A DNA stretch of 64,000 nucleotides from assembly GCA_014904985.1 (NCBI GenBank), contig MU128963.1, positions 90,438 through 154,437 of the forward strand, read 5' to 3'. The DNA is from Hydnum rufescens UP504. Lineage: Eukaryota; Basidiomycota; Agaricomycetes; Cantharellales; Hydnaceae. Below the pieces are notes generated by a model, which was not told the DNA's origin, did no database searches, and was given only the letters and a program-made list of their open reading frames with translations. Made by a program: the position numbers and the translations under genes. This document shows, in pieces, positions 44,862 to 58,247 of this stretch (position 1 is the first letter of the stretch; every line of letters begins with the position of its first letter).

Positions 44862-46496
44862 TCAGCAAGATGTCTGGGCGACTTCTTTGCGTCTTCTCAC
44901 CTGCTCGAGATTAGGAACACCGGATTCGTCGCCAGATCGCTCTGGCCCCACTATTCCCATCTCGGTTAACTCCATCGTGAAGGAATCATTCATCGAAGAA
45001 CTCGTCTGTCCCCATTGGGGTACAAACTCAATCCCGTTGTTCAACTAGTGGAGAGGCTGTTAGTACACTCCTCTAGATACCACTCCGAAGTGCAGTACTA
45101 ACCGTGGTTGCCGTCACTGGAGCATGTCGGAGGGCTTGCCGCGAATTTAGACCATGCAGCAAGGTATTTGACCACACCTATGCACAGGAAAGCACATACG
45201 ATATGGCGCAAGTTAATCAACAAACATTCTCCGTCTCGATTAGGATTTACGTACTTTTCCGACGATAATCGCTATCACCGTCGATATGTGCGATTTCGGC
45301 TGGGAGGATATTTGATCTATGTTTCAAATATGTGTGGCTAGAGCCAGAGGTTCTACTTACGAAGAGGATATACGCCACCAAATCGGTTGCAGTTATCACA
45401 ACTAGTGGTATATGAACCCGCATCTACGAATTCGAGGGCATAAGTCATCACAAGCTGCAGCCCATAGCGAAGTGTGCTCACCGAGACGATCTGCAAATGA
45501 CGGAGTACACCTCTCCGCGCTGGCAATACCCTCACAGGACTGTTGCGAAAAGTGACGATCACGGAGATCATTATACACAATGAACACATAAATGCACCCA
45601 TTGTGCAGAGCATGGTCCCCGCCATCGTCATGTCGTTTCCTGTTGCCAGATCCACACTGCAACGATAGGATACGTCAACTGGGGACTATAACAATTATAT
45701 ATGTGATAATGCCGGGAGGCATACGCACAGTGTTCCCGCTTTGGCCGTACCAATGGTCCAGAGCATGGCGCCGCCTTCAGTGTCCATGCATCATAGTCAA
45801 TTACCCACGTGTAATCTAAGTGCCATGGCATACTTACCTGTTTGCACGACCAGAAGGCATATAATGAGCACGGGAATCGTCCACCGATCCGTCAACTTCT
45901 GCACCCTGTAAACCATTTACATCAATTGGCGATGTACGGACCTAGACCGGAGAGCAGAATACGTACTGAAATGTGTAGAAACCTGGAGCAGCAAGGTGAG
46001 ACCGATATGCGACATACAGCGGAGCGATGACAACGAACCATATGCAGCGACATATATTGGTATACTCCAGAGGCGTATTGTAGAGTAGAGCCATACGAAT
46101 ATTTGTGATTCTGTGTGGAGTGTGAATAGGATATATATGGGGAAGACATAGGGTGAGTGCTTACTATGCGATCCAAAACAGGCATATAAAGCAACATATG
46201 CCATTACCGCTGGACGGGATGGGAATAAGCGCCCAGACTTTGCAAGATATCGGGAATGAGAGACAAACGCATACCAGTCTGCAATATATCAAAAATGGAA
46301 AAGCCGAAAACTATGACTCGTATAAAGACAGGCTCAGCAAGCAAAAAGCTCCCGCAAAAATTTGACAGTTGAACGAGAAACATTCCGTTCAAAAACATGT
46401 TAACCATGTTCGCGAACAGCAATGCACCGATACTGTGCAACGGATTATGCTTATAGTGCGTGGCAGAATAGAAGAAATCACTCACAAGGCACTCAT
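44862..46496 (-). CDS. Membrane-protein family 2, copy b (distant DUF6534-like)
   Basis: Best-ordered copy. ATG at 46496 (M-S-A-L), donor GTGAGT, then SIGALLFANMVNMFLNGMFL, PVFIRVIVFGFSIFDILQTG, an exon ending ISVRILLSG, RVQRLTDRW-like sequence near 45.9 kb, then DLATGNDMTMAGTMLCTMGA and FMCSLCIMISVIVTFRNSP near 45.6 kb. A polar C-terminal tail (FVPQWGQTSSSMNDSFTMEL...VRRRKEVAQTSC) stops at 44862. Several membrane helices are evident. The closing basic/Ser tail resembles that of fungal membrane receptors and DUF6534 proteins, but I could not find the DUF6534 core. I cannot rule out that one or two exons are broken. Confidence 0.5.
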
Positions 46497-46741
46497 AGTG
46501 ATTTTGATCCGGTATCGGTAGGCTTGGTGGAATTTTGGGGAGAAAAAGTGATGGCAGATTTGGTGGCACCGGAGTGATGAGTTGCATCCGCTTATGTCAA
46601 CTTCCAACTAATCCCAGTTTGGATAGGCACGGCTTGGTTTGTGACTTGGGTCAAGTCACAAGTTGCTGTTTACTTTACTATGGAGACGCAGGAACAATGG
46701 GAATTCAAGTCTCAAGTCGCGACGATACCTTTGGTTAGTTC

Positions 46742-47422
46742 ATGCCGATAGTGTTACGTACGGTGCCCGAGCACTGTTGTGCCCAACGAGCTCCGCCCGC
46801 TTCGCATTGTGCTTCGTATTCATGTCTTTTCTTCATAATACCGGTAGTGTTGCCAGAATGTGGGCCATCGTGGCCGCAATGGTTGATTTCTTCCCATACC
46901 GCCTGTCCTCAACGTTGGGTCGCGATCGGTGGTAGTGTGAGTGAAAGGAGACAATTATTGGGATGGGGAATGAAAGAGATCAAGGAGCGATGGACGGTAC
47001 AACCTCTAAAAGAGAAATCGAGTTTGGGGGAAAGAACCCGCTGCACGCATCTCACAAGATATCCGCACTTCACCAAAGACAAACACAGGGTACACAAAGC
47101 AAAAAAGTCACAGCAATATAAGGAGCATGAATCCCGAAAAACCCGAAAACCTTTCAGACACTCCGAAAACCAGAAAGCCGGCAACCAGAGACAGGAGCTC
47201 AAGACAATTATACCTTCGAGCACACCAAGACCAAACCTTGTAAGTAGAATAGATAATGAAGCCCAGAACGTCAATTTACGAGATCCCAGACCAAGAGAAG
47301 AGAACCCCATCCAACCAATTAATGATAGGCCGATTTATTGGGCGAAACACTGTGGAAAACATCAAAGCTCTTTCCGCGTAGCTCAGCACGAAGAGGAAAA
47401 CCTAGCCATTCCAGAAATGTAA
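46742..47422 (+). CDS. Open frame of 226 codons, unrecognised
   Basis: The longest uninterrupted frame in this half besides 20012-20707. The C-terminal two thirds are Lys/Arg/Glu/Gln-rich (KEHESRKTRKPFRHSENQ). The same sequence is repeated at 62.0-62.6 kb and, inverted, at about 51.7-52.2 kb, but the frame there is broken. It runs over the terminus of an AAGTC-rich remnant at its start. It may be a chance frame in repeated DNA. Confidence 0.2.
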   Translation: MPIVLRTVPEHCCAQRAPPASHCASYSCLFFIIPVVLPECGPSWPQWLISSHTACPQRWVAIGGSVSERRQLLGWGMKEIKERWTVQPLKEKSSLGERTRCTHLTRYPHFTKDKHRVHKAKKSQQYKEHESRKTRKPFRHSENQKAGNQRQELKTIIPSSTPRPNLVSRIDNEAQNVNLRDPRPREENPIQPINDRPIYWAKHCGKHQSSFRVAQHEEENLAIPEM

Positions 47423-47499
47423 ACATATTGGAGACGAGACATGTCCACACGAAAGAAGGCTTACCATATACCAAGAGGACCGGCGAGGAGCGGGATGCT

Positions 47500-48880
47500 G
47501 ATGTTTCCCTGTGTCCTGTAATCCGCCAGTCGCCATTCCAGTTCGCTTCGGCGAACAGCTGAATCCACAGAGGGGCGGGGAACGCCATGAGCGGCGTTCC
47601 TCCGCCCGACATGATCAAGCTATTCCCCGAAGCATTTGTTTGGTGACTGTTTTCAGGCTCTGGTGTCTGGACAGGAGCAATCAGATTCTGAGGGGATAGT
47701 AGATCTATCAGAGGGACAATTTGTCTCATTGGTGTATGTATATATATTATTTGTCACTGTATGCATATATCTCGCATAAATGTCTCGGCCGGCAAAGGAT
47801 TTTTCTGTTTTCGCCCTCTGACAAGCAGTCGGAATCGCCTTTGCCCTAACCGCTCAGCATACCACTTCAAGGCATTCTTCCCTGAAAGTTGAAGTAAACA
47901 ATTCGGACACATTGATCTTGAGACTAGGTCGGTCGGGTCGCGAGGATGTCAAAATGGTTATTCCATCCCTATATGGCCCAAGGCGTGCAATACGGTGTCA
48001 CCAAACTTTGTCCATGATCTTCTTATCATACGGCTGCTACACACGTAGCGCTCCTATCATATCCATCTCTGCCCCTGTGTACACGAGCCCCAGAGCCATA
48101 GAGACCCGGGACCTCTACCAAGGGATAATTCCGCTGTAACCTAAGCCAGGAAGAGAGGACTGATAGTGAACAGAGACCCAGGAGGTGCGGAATAAACCAG
48201 AAGAGAGGTCATAAGCGACCAAGCCGATGCCTCGTACTCCGTAGTGAATACCGCATGCAGAAGGTGCCATTGAACATGTGGACGGGATTGGAGTTGCGAT
48301 CGCTCTGCAAGGGTAGGACGTTGAGACGTCCATCGACTATCAATTAACGAGAATCTCGCGAAAGGGTTGGTAGAATTCTAGTGAGGATGAGGACAGGATG
48401 CCTAGCCTCAACAGGAGAAGGCGGAAAATTGAGCCAATCGCCGTCACGCGATTCACGACAACAGTACATCGGTACATACGAAGTAAAGTTGTATTTTCCC
48501 TGTCTTCACAGGCCTTTCCTCGCCGGACTATCGCCAATGACCAGGGTCCAAGAAACACGAAGTGTACCTAAGTCCGAACTAGTAAGAAGTTGGTTAAGAC
48601 TTGAGGATCTGCTGAACGCCCTGTCTTATAAGATCAATTTCCAGCACAAGCGACAACAGGTCTGGAATCTAGGGAACTGATAGAACGGGGGCCAGAGGAA
48701 AGGCAGCAATCTCTAGTGGTAGATATATATTCCTAGGTCGTAGTTTGGCAACCGGATGCAAATTACGGCTCACCACTCTTCCGTCATCATGAGAGATAGA
48801 GAAAATTCAGGTTTAGATCCGAGTTGAGAACTCCAATTCAGGCATCAACTTCTCGTGCGCCCTTTCGAGTCGGTACGATA
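47500..48880 (-). pseudogene. Inverted copy of family 3 and its flanks
   Basis: Reverse-orientation relative of 21.3-22.7 and 43.6-44.7 kb. The family 3 3' exon region lies at about 48.33-47.95 kb on the minus strand, but the tail is broken. The part at 47.50-47.80 kb is the shared flank with the TCTGGTGTCTGGACAG landmark. Confidence 0.45.
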
Positions 48881-48907
48881 TGGCACTTATTCGGATCGCT
48901 AGCAGCC

Positions 48908-50078
48908 TTGCTTCCTCCGTTCCTCGTTCGGATATGCACCGGTGTCAATGTGTCTGAACCGAAGCCAAAAGTTCAAACTCCCACTTGTATTGGACTCATC
49001 AGATTGGTTTGTTTCCACACTCTCCACACAAACCATAGTGCCTATAGGTCCCATTTTTCTCCTGCTTGTCATTTCGTTTTCATACGAACCCCAGTTCCGG
49101 TTTTGGTGTGAGTCCCAGTCCTCTTGGTATATGGTAAGTCTCCATGCATGTGGTCCTGTCTCGCCTCCAATATGTTTACATTTCTGGATTGGCTAGGTTT
49201 TCCTTTTCGTGGTAAGCCACGGGGAAAGGTCTTTGATGTTTGCCACGGTGTTTTGCCCAATAAATTGGTTGGCTATTGATAGGTCGGGCGGAGTTCTCTT
49301 CTCTTGGTCTGCGATATCGTAAATTGATGCTCTGGGCTTCATTCTCTATTCTACTTACAAGTTCTCGTCATTGAGTGCCCTGAGTTGGCCCAGTCGCTGT
49401 GGTCTTAGTCTGCTTGAAGGTATAACTGTCTTGGGTCTCTGTCTCTGGTTACTCGTTTTCTCGTTTTCGGAGTATCTTCGTCCGCTGCTGCGATGGCTGG
49501 CTTCTTGGCCTGGAAAGGTTTTCGGGATTGCTGCTCCTTATCTTCCTTCGATTGTTCTTACTTTTTGCTCAAATTGTGTTTTGTGTAGCCTATGTTGTCT
49601 TTGATGAAGTGTGGATATCTCCTGAGATGTGTGCAGCAGATTCTTTTCCCCAAACTCGATTTCTCTTTCAGGCGTTATGCCGTCCATCACTCGCTGATCT
49701 CTTTCATTCCTCGGCCCAATAATTGTCTCCTTTCACTCACACTACCACCGATCGTGACCCAATGTTGAAGACAAGCGGTACGAGAAGAAATCAACCATCG
49801 TGGCCATGATAGCCTGCATTCTGGCGACACTACCAGTACTTTAAAAAAATGACGTGGATACAAAACACACTGTGGGCTTGAGGGAGCTCAAGTCGGCTTA
49901 CGTCCAAGTTTTCGGAAATACTATCGGCATGACCTGAGCTGACCAGACTTGTCCTCACTTGAATTCAAGTTCCGTCGTTCGTGCGACTTCCCTAGTAAAG
50001 TAAATTAGCAACTTGCGACTTGACTTGACCCGAGTCACAAATCAAGCCGTTCCTACGTTATCCAAACTGGGATTAGTT
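48908..50078. repeat. Inverted repeat arm (partner 62842-64000)
   Basis: Reads TTGCTTCCTCCGTTC at its start and is found in reverse complement up to the last base of the window. It contains unrecognised frames (for example 48942-49196) and an AAGTC-rich remnant at about 49.83-50.08 kb. The partner arm is cut by the window end. Confidence 0.8.
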
Positions 50079-50184
50079 CCAAGTTGACATAAGCGGATGC
50101 AACTCATCACTCTGGTGCCACCAAATCACTCATCATTTTTCTCCCAAATTCCACCAAACCCACCGATACGGAATAAAAAATTGC

Positions 50185-50660
50185 GATGAGTGCCTTGTGA
50201 GTGATTTCGTTTATTCTGCCACACATTATAAGCATAATCCGCCGCACAGTATTGGTGCATTGCTCCTGGCAAACATGATAAATACATTTTTAAACGGGAT
50301 GTTTGTGGTCCAACTGGCTACTTTTTGTGGTAGCTTCTTGCTTGCCGAGCCTGTATTTATACGGGTGATAGTCTTTGGCTTTTCCATTTTTGATGTATCC
50401 CAAACTGGTATGCATTTCGCCTTTCATTCCGATGGGTTCCGAGGTCTGCGCGCTTATTTCCCGCCCCGTCCAGCGGTAATGGCATATGTTGCTTTATATG
50501 CCTCTTTTGGGTCTCACAGTGAGTGGTCGCCCCATGCGTTCTCTCTATAGATTTCATTCACGTCCCGCCCATAGAATCGCGACTATTTGTATGGCTCTAC
50601 TCTACAATACGACTCTGGAGTGTGCCGATATATGTCGCTGCATATGGTTCCACCCAATCC
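50185..50660 (+). pseudogene. Membrane-protein family 2, copy c (5' part only)
   Basis: Keeps the N-terminal exons (SIGALLLANMINTFLNGMFV, PVFIRVIVFGFSIFDVSQTG). At about 50,655 it jumps into family 3 flank sequence (like 47.89 kb). The breakpoint lies inside the exon after ADICRCIW, so the gene is truncated. Confidence 0.55.
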
Positions 50661-52500
50661 TGAAAGTTGAAGTAAACAATTCGACACATTGATCTTGAGA
50701 CTAGGTCGGTCGGGTCGCAAGGATGTCAAAATGGTTACTCCATCCTTATATGGCCAAGGCGTGCGATACGGCGTCACCAAACTTTGTCCATGATCTTCTT
50801 ACATACGGCTGCTACACACGTAGCGCTCCTATCATATCCATCTCTCTGTGTACACGAGCCCCAGAGCTATAGAGACCCCGGCACCTCTACCAAGGGGTAT
50901 TCCGCTGTAACCTAAGCCAGGAAGGAGGAGGATATACGAGTAAGTCGTACTTCCTTGTCTTCAAGCCTTCACCATAATTATTTTGGGGTTGCTGCGTCCT
51001 CGCTGGACTATCGCCCAATGAATCAGGGTCCAAGAACAGAAGTGTACCCAGTCCGAACTCGTCCGTCTAAGAGTTAGTTGACTCTGCTGAACGCCTAGTC
51101 TTATAAGACCAATTTGCAACCAACGATACGGGTATATGGGCCTGGGGAACTGATAGAACGGAGGGCAGAGGAAGGCAGCAATCCCCTACGGTAGATATGT
51201 CGCCTGGAGGTCGCTCGACACCGGATGCGAGCCTCGTCCGACCGCTCGTCACTCTTCGCTCATTCGCCTTCCTCCACTCTTCCGTCATCTGTCCTGTGTG
51301 CAGTGATATGCTTAGAGATAGTAGAAGGTCAGGATAGGATATCGACGGGAGAACCTAATTGGCATCATTTCGTGCGTTTCGTAACGGTACGCGCTTATTC
51401 GATCGCTACAGCCTTTGCTCGTTCGTTCCTTAGTTCGTAATATGCCGGTGCAGTGTTCTGACTGAAGCAAAGCTCCGCTCTCACTTGTGTTGACCAACAC
51501 ACGTGTTGATCATCAGATTGATTTGTTTCACACTACACACAAGCCATAGTGCCTATAGGTCCATTCTTCTCCTGCTCGTCGTTCGGTTTTATACACACCC
51601 AGTTCCGGTTTGGTGCGCGTCCCGGTCCTCTTGGTATATGGTAAGCCTTCTTTCGTGGGACATGTCTCGTCTCCTCCATATGTTTACATTTCTGGAATGG
51701 CTAGGTTTCCTCTTCGTTGCTAAGCTATGCGGAAGAGCTTCGATGTTTTCCCAGTGTGGGCCAATAAATTCGGCCTACCATTAATAGGTAGGATGGGATC
51801 TCTTCTCTTGGTCTGGGATCTCGTAAATTGAGTTCTGGCTTCATTATCTATTCTACTTACAGGTTTGTCTGGTGTGCTCGAAGGTATAATTGTCTTGGCT
51901 CCTGTCTCTGGTTGTCGGCTTTCTCGTTTCGGACTATCTTCGACGTGCTGTGACGTCTGGCTTACTGCTGGAAAGTTTTTGGATTTTTCGGGATTTCTGC
52001 TCCTTATTTTCCTTTATTGTTCTTACTTTTTTGCTTTGTGTATCCTATGTTTGTCTTTGGTGAGTACGGATATCTTGTGAGATGCGTGCCAGCGGGTTCT
52101 TTCCCCAAACTCGATTTCTCTTTTAGTGTTGTATCGTGCATCGCTCTTGATCTCTTCATTACCCATCCAATAATGTCTCCTTTCACTTACACTACCACCG
52201 ATCGTGACCCTGTTGAAGACAAGCGGTACGAGAAGAAATCAACATCGTGATGCCGATGGGCCTACATTCTGGCGACACTACCGTACTGTAAAAAATGACG
52301 TGGATACACTGGGGCCTGGGGGAGCTCAAGTCCGCTTACGTCCAAGTTTTCGGAATACTATCGGCATGCCTGAGCTGACCAGACTTGTCCTTACTTGAAT
52401 TCAAGTTCCCTCGTTCGTGCGACTTCCTAGAAGTAATATTAGCACTTGGACTGACGACCCGAGTCCAAATCAAGCCGTTCCTATCAAACTGGGATTAGTT
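50660..52500. repeat. Decayed copies of family 3 flank and of the 46.8-49.7 kb segment
   Basis: 50.66-51.35 kb repeats the 47.9-48.8 kb sequence with many single-base deletions, and 51.40-52.50 kb repeats 48.95-50.08 kb. No intact frame. The density of 1-bp gaps is much higher than in the corresponding upstream copies. Confidence 0.55.
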
Positions 52501-52609
52501 CCAAGTTTGACATAAGCGGATTGAACCTCACACTCTGGTGCCACCAAATCACTCATCATTTTTTCTCCCCCAAATTCCCAAACCACCGATACGGAATAAA
52601 ATTGCTATG

Positions 52610-54300
52610 GTGCCTTGTGAGGTGATTTTGTTTATTCTGCCACACATTATAAGCATAATCCGCTGCACAGTATTGGTGCATTGCTGGCAAACATGATAAA
52701 TACATTTTTAAACGGATGTTTGTGGTCCAACTGGCCACTTTTTGCGGCAGCATCTTGCTTGCCGAGCCTGTATTTATACGGGTCATAGTCTTTGGTTTTC
52801 CATTTTTGATGTATCCCAAACTGGTATGCGTTTCGCCTTTCATTCCCGATGGGTTGCGAGGTCTGCGCGCTTATTCCCCACCCCGTCCAGGGTAATGGCA
52901 TATGTTGCTTTATATGCCTCTTTGGGTCTCACAGTGAGTGGTCGCCCCATGCGTTCTCTCTATAGATTTCATTCACGTCCCGCCCATAGAATCGCGACTA
53001 TTTGTATGGCTCTACTCTACATACGACTCTGGAGTGTGCCGATATATGTCGCTGCATATGGTTCTTGTATCACTCCGTTCTACGTTGTATATTGATCTCA
53101 CCTTGGTGCTCTAGGTTTCTATGCATTTCAGTATGTATTCTGCTCTCCGGTCCATGTCCGTACATCGCCAATCGATGTAAATGGTTTTACAGGGTGCAGA
53201 GGTTGACAGATCGGTGGATGATTCCCGTGCTTGTTATATGCTTCTGGTCGTGCAAACCGGTAAGTATGCCACGGCGCTTAGATTAGACGTGGGTAATTGA
53301 CTGTTATGCATGGACACTGAAGGGGGCGCATGCTCTGGGCCATTGGTACCATCAAGCGGGAACACTGTGCGTATTCCTCGCAGCATTATTGGATATATAA
53401 TCGCTATAGTCCCAGTTTGACGTATCCTATCGTCAACAGTGTGGATCTGGCAAGAGGAATGCAATGACGATGACGGGGACAGTCCTGTGTACAACGGGCG
53501 CTTTTATATGTTCATTGTGCATAATGGTCTCTGTGATCATCACTTTTCGCAACAGTCCTGTGAGGGTGTTGCTGCGGCGGAGAGGTGTACTCCGCATCTG
53601 CAGATTGTCTCAGTAACCACGACTCGCACGGGGCTGCAGCTGTGATGGCTGATACATTCAAATTCGTAGATGCGGGTTCATATACCCTGGTTGTGATGAG
53701 TGCAACCGATTTGGTCGCCTATATCCTCTTCGTAAGTGTGGCCTCTGGCTTATCCACACATATTTGAAAGATAGTTCCAATATCCTCCCAGCGGAATCGC
53801 ACATATCGACGGTGATAGCGATTATCATCGAAAAGTACGCAAATCCTAATCGACGGAGGATGTTTGTTGATTAACTTGCGCATATCGTAGTGCTTTCCTG
53901 TGCATAGGTGTGTCAAATACCTTGCTGCATGGTCTGAATTCGCGGCAAGCCCTCCGACATGCTCCGTGACGGCACCACGGTTAGTACTGCACTTCGGAGT
54001 GGTATCTAGAGGAGGTACTAAGCGCCTCCACTAGTTGAACAACGGGTTGAGTTTGTACCCAATGGGGACAGACGAGTTCTTCGATAAGTGATTCCTTTCA
54101 CTCGAATTAACGAGATGGGAATACTGGGCCAGAGCAATCTGGCGACGAATCCGGTGTTCCTAATCTCGAGCAGGTGAGAAGACGAAAGAAGTCCCCAGAA
54201 TCTTGCTGTAAGGCTGGTAGGACATATCGCGTTTGGTTGTCCAAAGACTGAAGAATCTTGGAGGTGGGGTTCCAGACCGCCGTGAGTGCTCAAGTCCCTA
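52610..54300 (+). pseudogene. Membrane-protein family 2, copy d
   Basis: Nearly full-length copy in plus orientation: N-terminal exons around 52.66-52.95 kb, then ISVCILLSG, VQRLTDRWMIPVLVICF (53.18-53.26 kb), the DLATGN region about 53.44-53.65 kb (SATDLVAYILF near 53.70), and the C-terminal part about 54.03-54.25 kb. Single-base deletions break the frame in the first exons and in the tail. The RLTDRWMIPVL motif is best seen here and resembles the third cytoplasmic-loop/helix start of DUF6534 proteins. Confidence 0.5.
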
Positions 54301-55960
54301 TGGTATGAGAGGGGGATGCTGATGTTTCCCTGTGTCCTGTAATCCGCCAGTCACCAGTCCAGTTGCCTTCGGGAACAGCTGAATCCACGAGGGGCGGGAA
54401 GCAGAGCGGCGTTCCTCCGCCCTGACATGATAAGGTATTCCCGAAGCATTTGTTTGGTGACTGTTTTCAGGCTCTGGTGTCTGGACAGGAGCAATCAGAT
54501 TCTGAGGGGATAGTAGATCTATCAGAGGGACATTTGTCTCATTGGTGTATGTATATATATTATTTGTCACTGTATGCATATATCTCGCAAAATGTTCGGC
54601 AGGCAAGGATTTTCTGTTTTCGCCTCTAATACAGGTACAAGCAGTCGGATCGCTTTGCCCTAACCGCTCACGCATACCACTTCAAGCATTCTTCCCCCTC
54701 CTGAAAAGTTGAAGTAAAAATTCGGACACATTGATCTTGAGATAAGTCGGTCGGTCGCGAGGATGTCAAAATGGTTAATCCATCCCTTATTGGCCCAAGG
54801 CGTGCATACGTGGTACCAAACCTTTGTCCATGATCTCTTATCATACGCTGCTACACGTAGGCGTCCTATCATATCCATCTCTGCCCCTGTGTACACGAGC
54901 CAGCAGCATAGAGACCGGCACCTCCTACCAAGGGATAATTCCGCGTAACCTAACCAGGAATAGAGGATGATAGTGGACAGAGACCCAGGAGGGTGCGGAA
55001 AAAACAGAAAGAGGTCATAAGCGACGCAAGGGGATGCTCGTACTCCGTAGTGAATACCGCAATGCAGAGTGCCATTGAAACCTTGTGGCGGATTGGAGTT
55101 GCGATCGCTCTGCAAGGGTAGACGTTGAGAGTCTATCGACTATCAATAACGAGACATACTCCCGAGGAGGTTGGTAGAATCTCTAGTGGGATGAGGGCAG
55201 GATCCTAGCTCAACGGAGAAGGGAAAATTGAGCCAATCGCGTAGGCGATTCACGGAAACGGGTACATCGGTACACAAGTAAAGTGGTAATTTGCCTTGTC
55301 TTCACAGGCCTCTCGCCGGAACTATCGCAATGACCAGGTTCAAGAAACACGCGAGTCCTATATCCGAACTAGTAAAAGTGGTAAGACTTGGAATCTGCTT
55401 GAACGCCCTGTCTTATAAGTATCAATTTTCGCAGAAGCGATAACAGGTCTGGAATTTAGGGAACTGATAGAACGGAGGCCAGAGGAAGGCAGCAATCTCT
55501 AGTGTTAGGTGTCGTTTGGCACGGATGCAAATGAGCTCTTTCGGTCCACTCTTCGTCATAGAGAAAATTCAGGTTAGATCTGAGTGGAGAATCCAATTTG
55601 GGCTCAACTTCTCGTGCGCCTTCGATGGTAGAGTAAGCGCTTATTCGGATCGTAGTAGCCATTGCTCTCCGTTCCCGTTCGGATTATGCACCGGTGCCAT
55701 GTTCTGAACCGGAAGCAAAGCTCGCGATCCCCTTGTGTTGGCTCACCAGATTCTGGTTTGTTTCACATCTACACACAAACCATGTGCTATAGCTCCCAAT
55801 TCTTCCCTGTCGTCCGTTCGGTTTTTCATACGACCCAGTTCGGTTTTGGTGTGAGTCCAGTCCTTCTTGGTATAATGGTAAGTTCCTTGCTTGTTTCTGT
55901 CCGCCTCCACTATGTGTACATTTCTGGATTGGCTAGGTTTTCTTATTCGTGGTAGCATGG
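54300..55960 (-). pseudogene. Inverted, indel-rich family 3 copy and flanks
   Basis: Corresponds to 47.5-49.2 kb with many 1-bp deletions and insertions (for example in 54.36-54.45 kb compared with 47.53-47.64 kb). No open frame of the expected length remains. Confidence 0.5.
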
Positions 55961-55975
55961 AGAAAGGTCTTTGAT

Positions 55976-56845
55976 ACTGTGCGTATTCCTCGCAGCATTA
56001 TTGCATATATAATCGCTATAGTCCCCAGTTGACATATCCTTTCATTACAGTGTGGATCTGGCCACAGGAAATGCAATGACAATGACAGGGACAGTCCTGT
56101 GTACAACGGGCGCTTTTATATGTTCATTGTGCATAATGGTGTCTGTGATCATTACTTTTCGCAACAGTCCCGTGAGGGTGCTGCCAGCAAGGAGAGGTGT
56201 ACTCTGTCATCTGCAGATTGTCTCAGTGAGCACATCTCCCATGGGGCTGCAGCTTGTGATGGTTGATACATTCGAATTCGTAGATGCGGGTTCATATACC
56301 ACTGGTTGTGATAAGTGCAACTGATTTGGTCGCCCATATCCTCTTCGTAAGTGTGGCCTCTGGCTCTATCCACACATATTTGAAAGATAGATCCAAATGT
56401 CCTCCCAGCCGGAATCGCACATATCGACGAGTGATAGCGATTATCATCGGAAAAGTACGCAAATCCTAATCGAGACGGAGGAATGTTTGTTGATTGACTT
56501 GCGCCATATCGTATGTGCTTTCCTGTGCATAGGTGTGGTCAAATACCTTGCTGCATGGTCTAAATTCGCGGCAAGCCCTCCGACATGCTCCAGTGACGGC
56601 AACCACGGTTAGTACTGCACTTCGGAGTGGTATCTAGGAGAGTATACTAACAGCCTCTCCACTAGTTGAACAACGGGATTGAGTTTGTACCCAATGGGGA
56701 CAGACGAGTTCTTCGATGAATGATTCCTTCGACATCGAGTTAACCGAGATGGGAATAGCTGGGGCCAGAGCGAATCTGGCGACGAATCCGGTGTTCCTAA
56801 TCTCGAGCAGGTGAGAAGACGCAAAGAAGTCGCCCAGACATCTTG
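55976..56845 (+). pseudogene. Membrane-protein family 2, copy e (3' part only)
   Basis: Starts abruptly at the palindrome edge, without N-terminal exons. Contains DLATGNAMTMTGTVLCTTGA and FICSLCIMVSVIITFRNSP, then VVISATDLVAHILF before a GTAAGT donor (56346), and finally the C-terminal tail exon (56.66-56.84 kb). Confidence 0.5.
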
Positions 56846-58247
56846 CTGACAACGGCTGGTAGGACATATCGTCAGTTCGGTTGTCTGACAGACACAAAGA
56901 ATCTTGGAGGTGGGGTTCCAGACCGCCGTGAGTGCTTAAGTCCCTATGGTATGATGAGGAGCGGGATGCTGATGTTTCCCTGTGTTCTGTAATCCGCCAG
57001 TCGCCATTCCAGTTCGCTTTAGCGAACAACCAAACGCAAAGAGGGGTGGGGAACGCCGTGACCGGCGTTCCTCCGCCCCGACATGATAAGGCTATTCCCA
57101 AAGCATTTGTTTTGCGACTGTTTTCAGGCTCTGGTGTCTGGACAGAAACAATCAGATCCTGAGGGGATAGTAGATCCATCTAGAGGGCCGATTTGTCTCA
57201 TTCATGTATGTATATATAACTATTTGTCACCATATGCATATATCTCGCATAAATGTCTCTGCCGGCAAAGGATATCTCGATCATCCAAGACAGAGATGGT
57301 ATCTAGGAGATTTTTCTGTTTTTGCCCTCAGCAGCCCTACAGGGCAATCGGAATCGCGTCTGCCCTAACCGCTCAGTATACCACTTCAAGGCATTCTTCC
57401 TGACGTGCAGAATCGCGCACCGAAGGCCATGGGTACCCAATACTGAAAGTTGAAATATAAACAATTCGGACACATTGATCTTGAGGCAAGGTAGAATCGG
57501 GTCGTAAGGATGTCAAATGGTTATTCCATCCTTACATGGCCCAAGGCGTGCGATACAGCGTCACCAAACCTTCCTCCACGATCTCGTTCTCAATCCGGCT
57601 GCTACTCGCCTAGCGGTCCTATCATATCCATCTCTGCCCCACACGAGCCCAGAGCTATAGAGACCCGGTACCTCTACCAAAGGGTGATTCCCTAAGCCAT
57701 GAAGAGAGGACTTATAGCGGACAGAGACCGAGCAGGGGGGGGATGAACCAGAGAGGTCATAAGCGGCCAAGGAAGGATGGTCCGTACTCCGTCGCCTACC
57801 GGGGGGTTAAAATGTGCAGGATCTTACCAAGGCCAATTCGGGGCATCAAGTATAGTCTCCATGGTTGCACTCGTTCATACGGAGTGAATAGCACATGCAG
57901 AAGGTGCAATTGAACCATGTGAACGGGATTGGAGTTGTGATCGCTCTGCAAGGATAGGACATTGAGACGTTCATCGCTATTGATTAACGAGAATCTCGCC
58001 AAGGGGTTTCCACGAGTCTGGTGAGGATACGGGGAGCTAGCCTGAAGACGAGGAGGCGGAAAACTGAGCCAGTTGCCGTCACCCAATTCACGGCAAGAGT
58101 ACATACGAAGTTGTACCTTCCTTGTCTTCACAGGCCTTCCACCATAATTATTTTGTTGCTGCGTTCCTCGCTGGACTATCGCCAATGATCAGGGTTCAAG
58201 AAACACGAAGTGTACCCCAATCCGAACCACGGTCCGTCCTAAGAAGC
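55976..58247. repeat. Left arm of a large palindrome (partner 58603-60861)
   Basis: Begins ACTGTGCGTATTCCTCGCAG and ends at TCCTAAGAAGC. The right arm is its reverse complement with high identity. It holds the 3' part of a plus-strand family 2 gene (copy e) and a minus-strand family 3 copy. Confidence 0.88.

Noticed and set aside
47912..48139. Plus-strand frames repeating APIISISAPVYTSPRAIET
   Set aside because: Antisense of the family 3 tail (GLVYAGAEMDMIGP), seen in every copy because the segment is duplicated.
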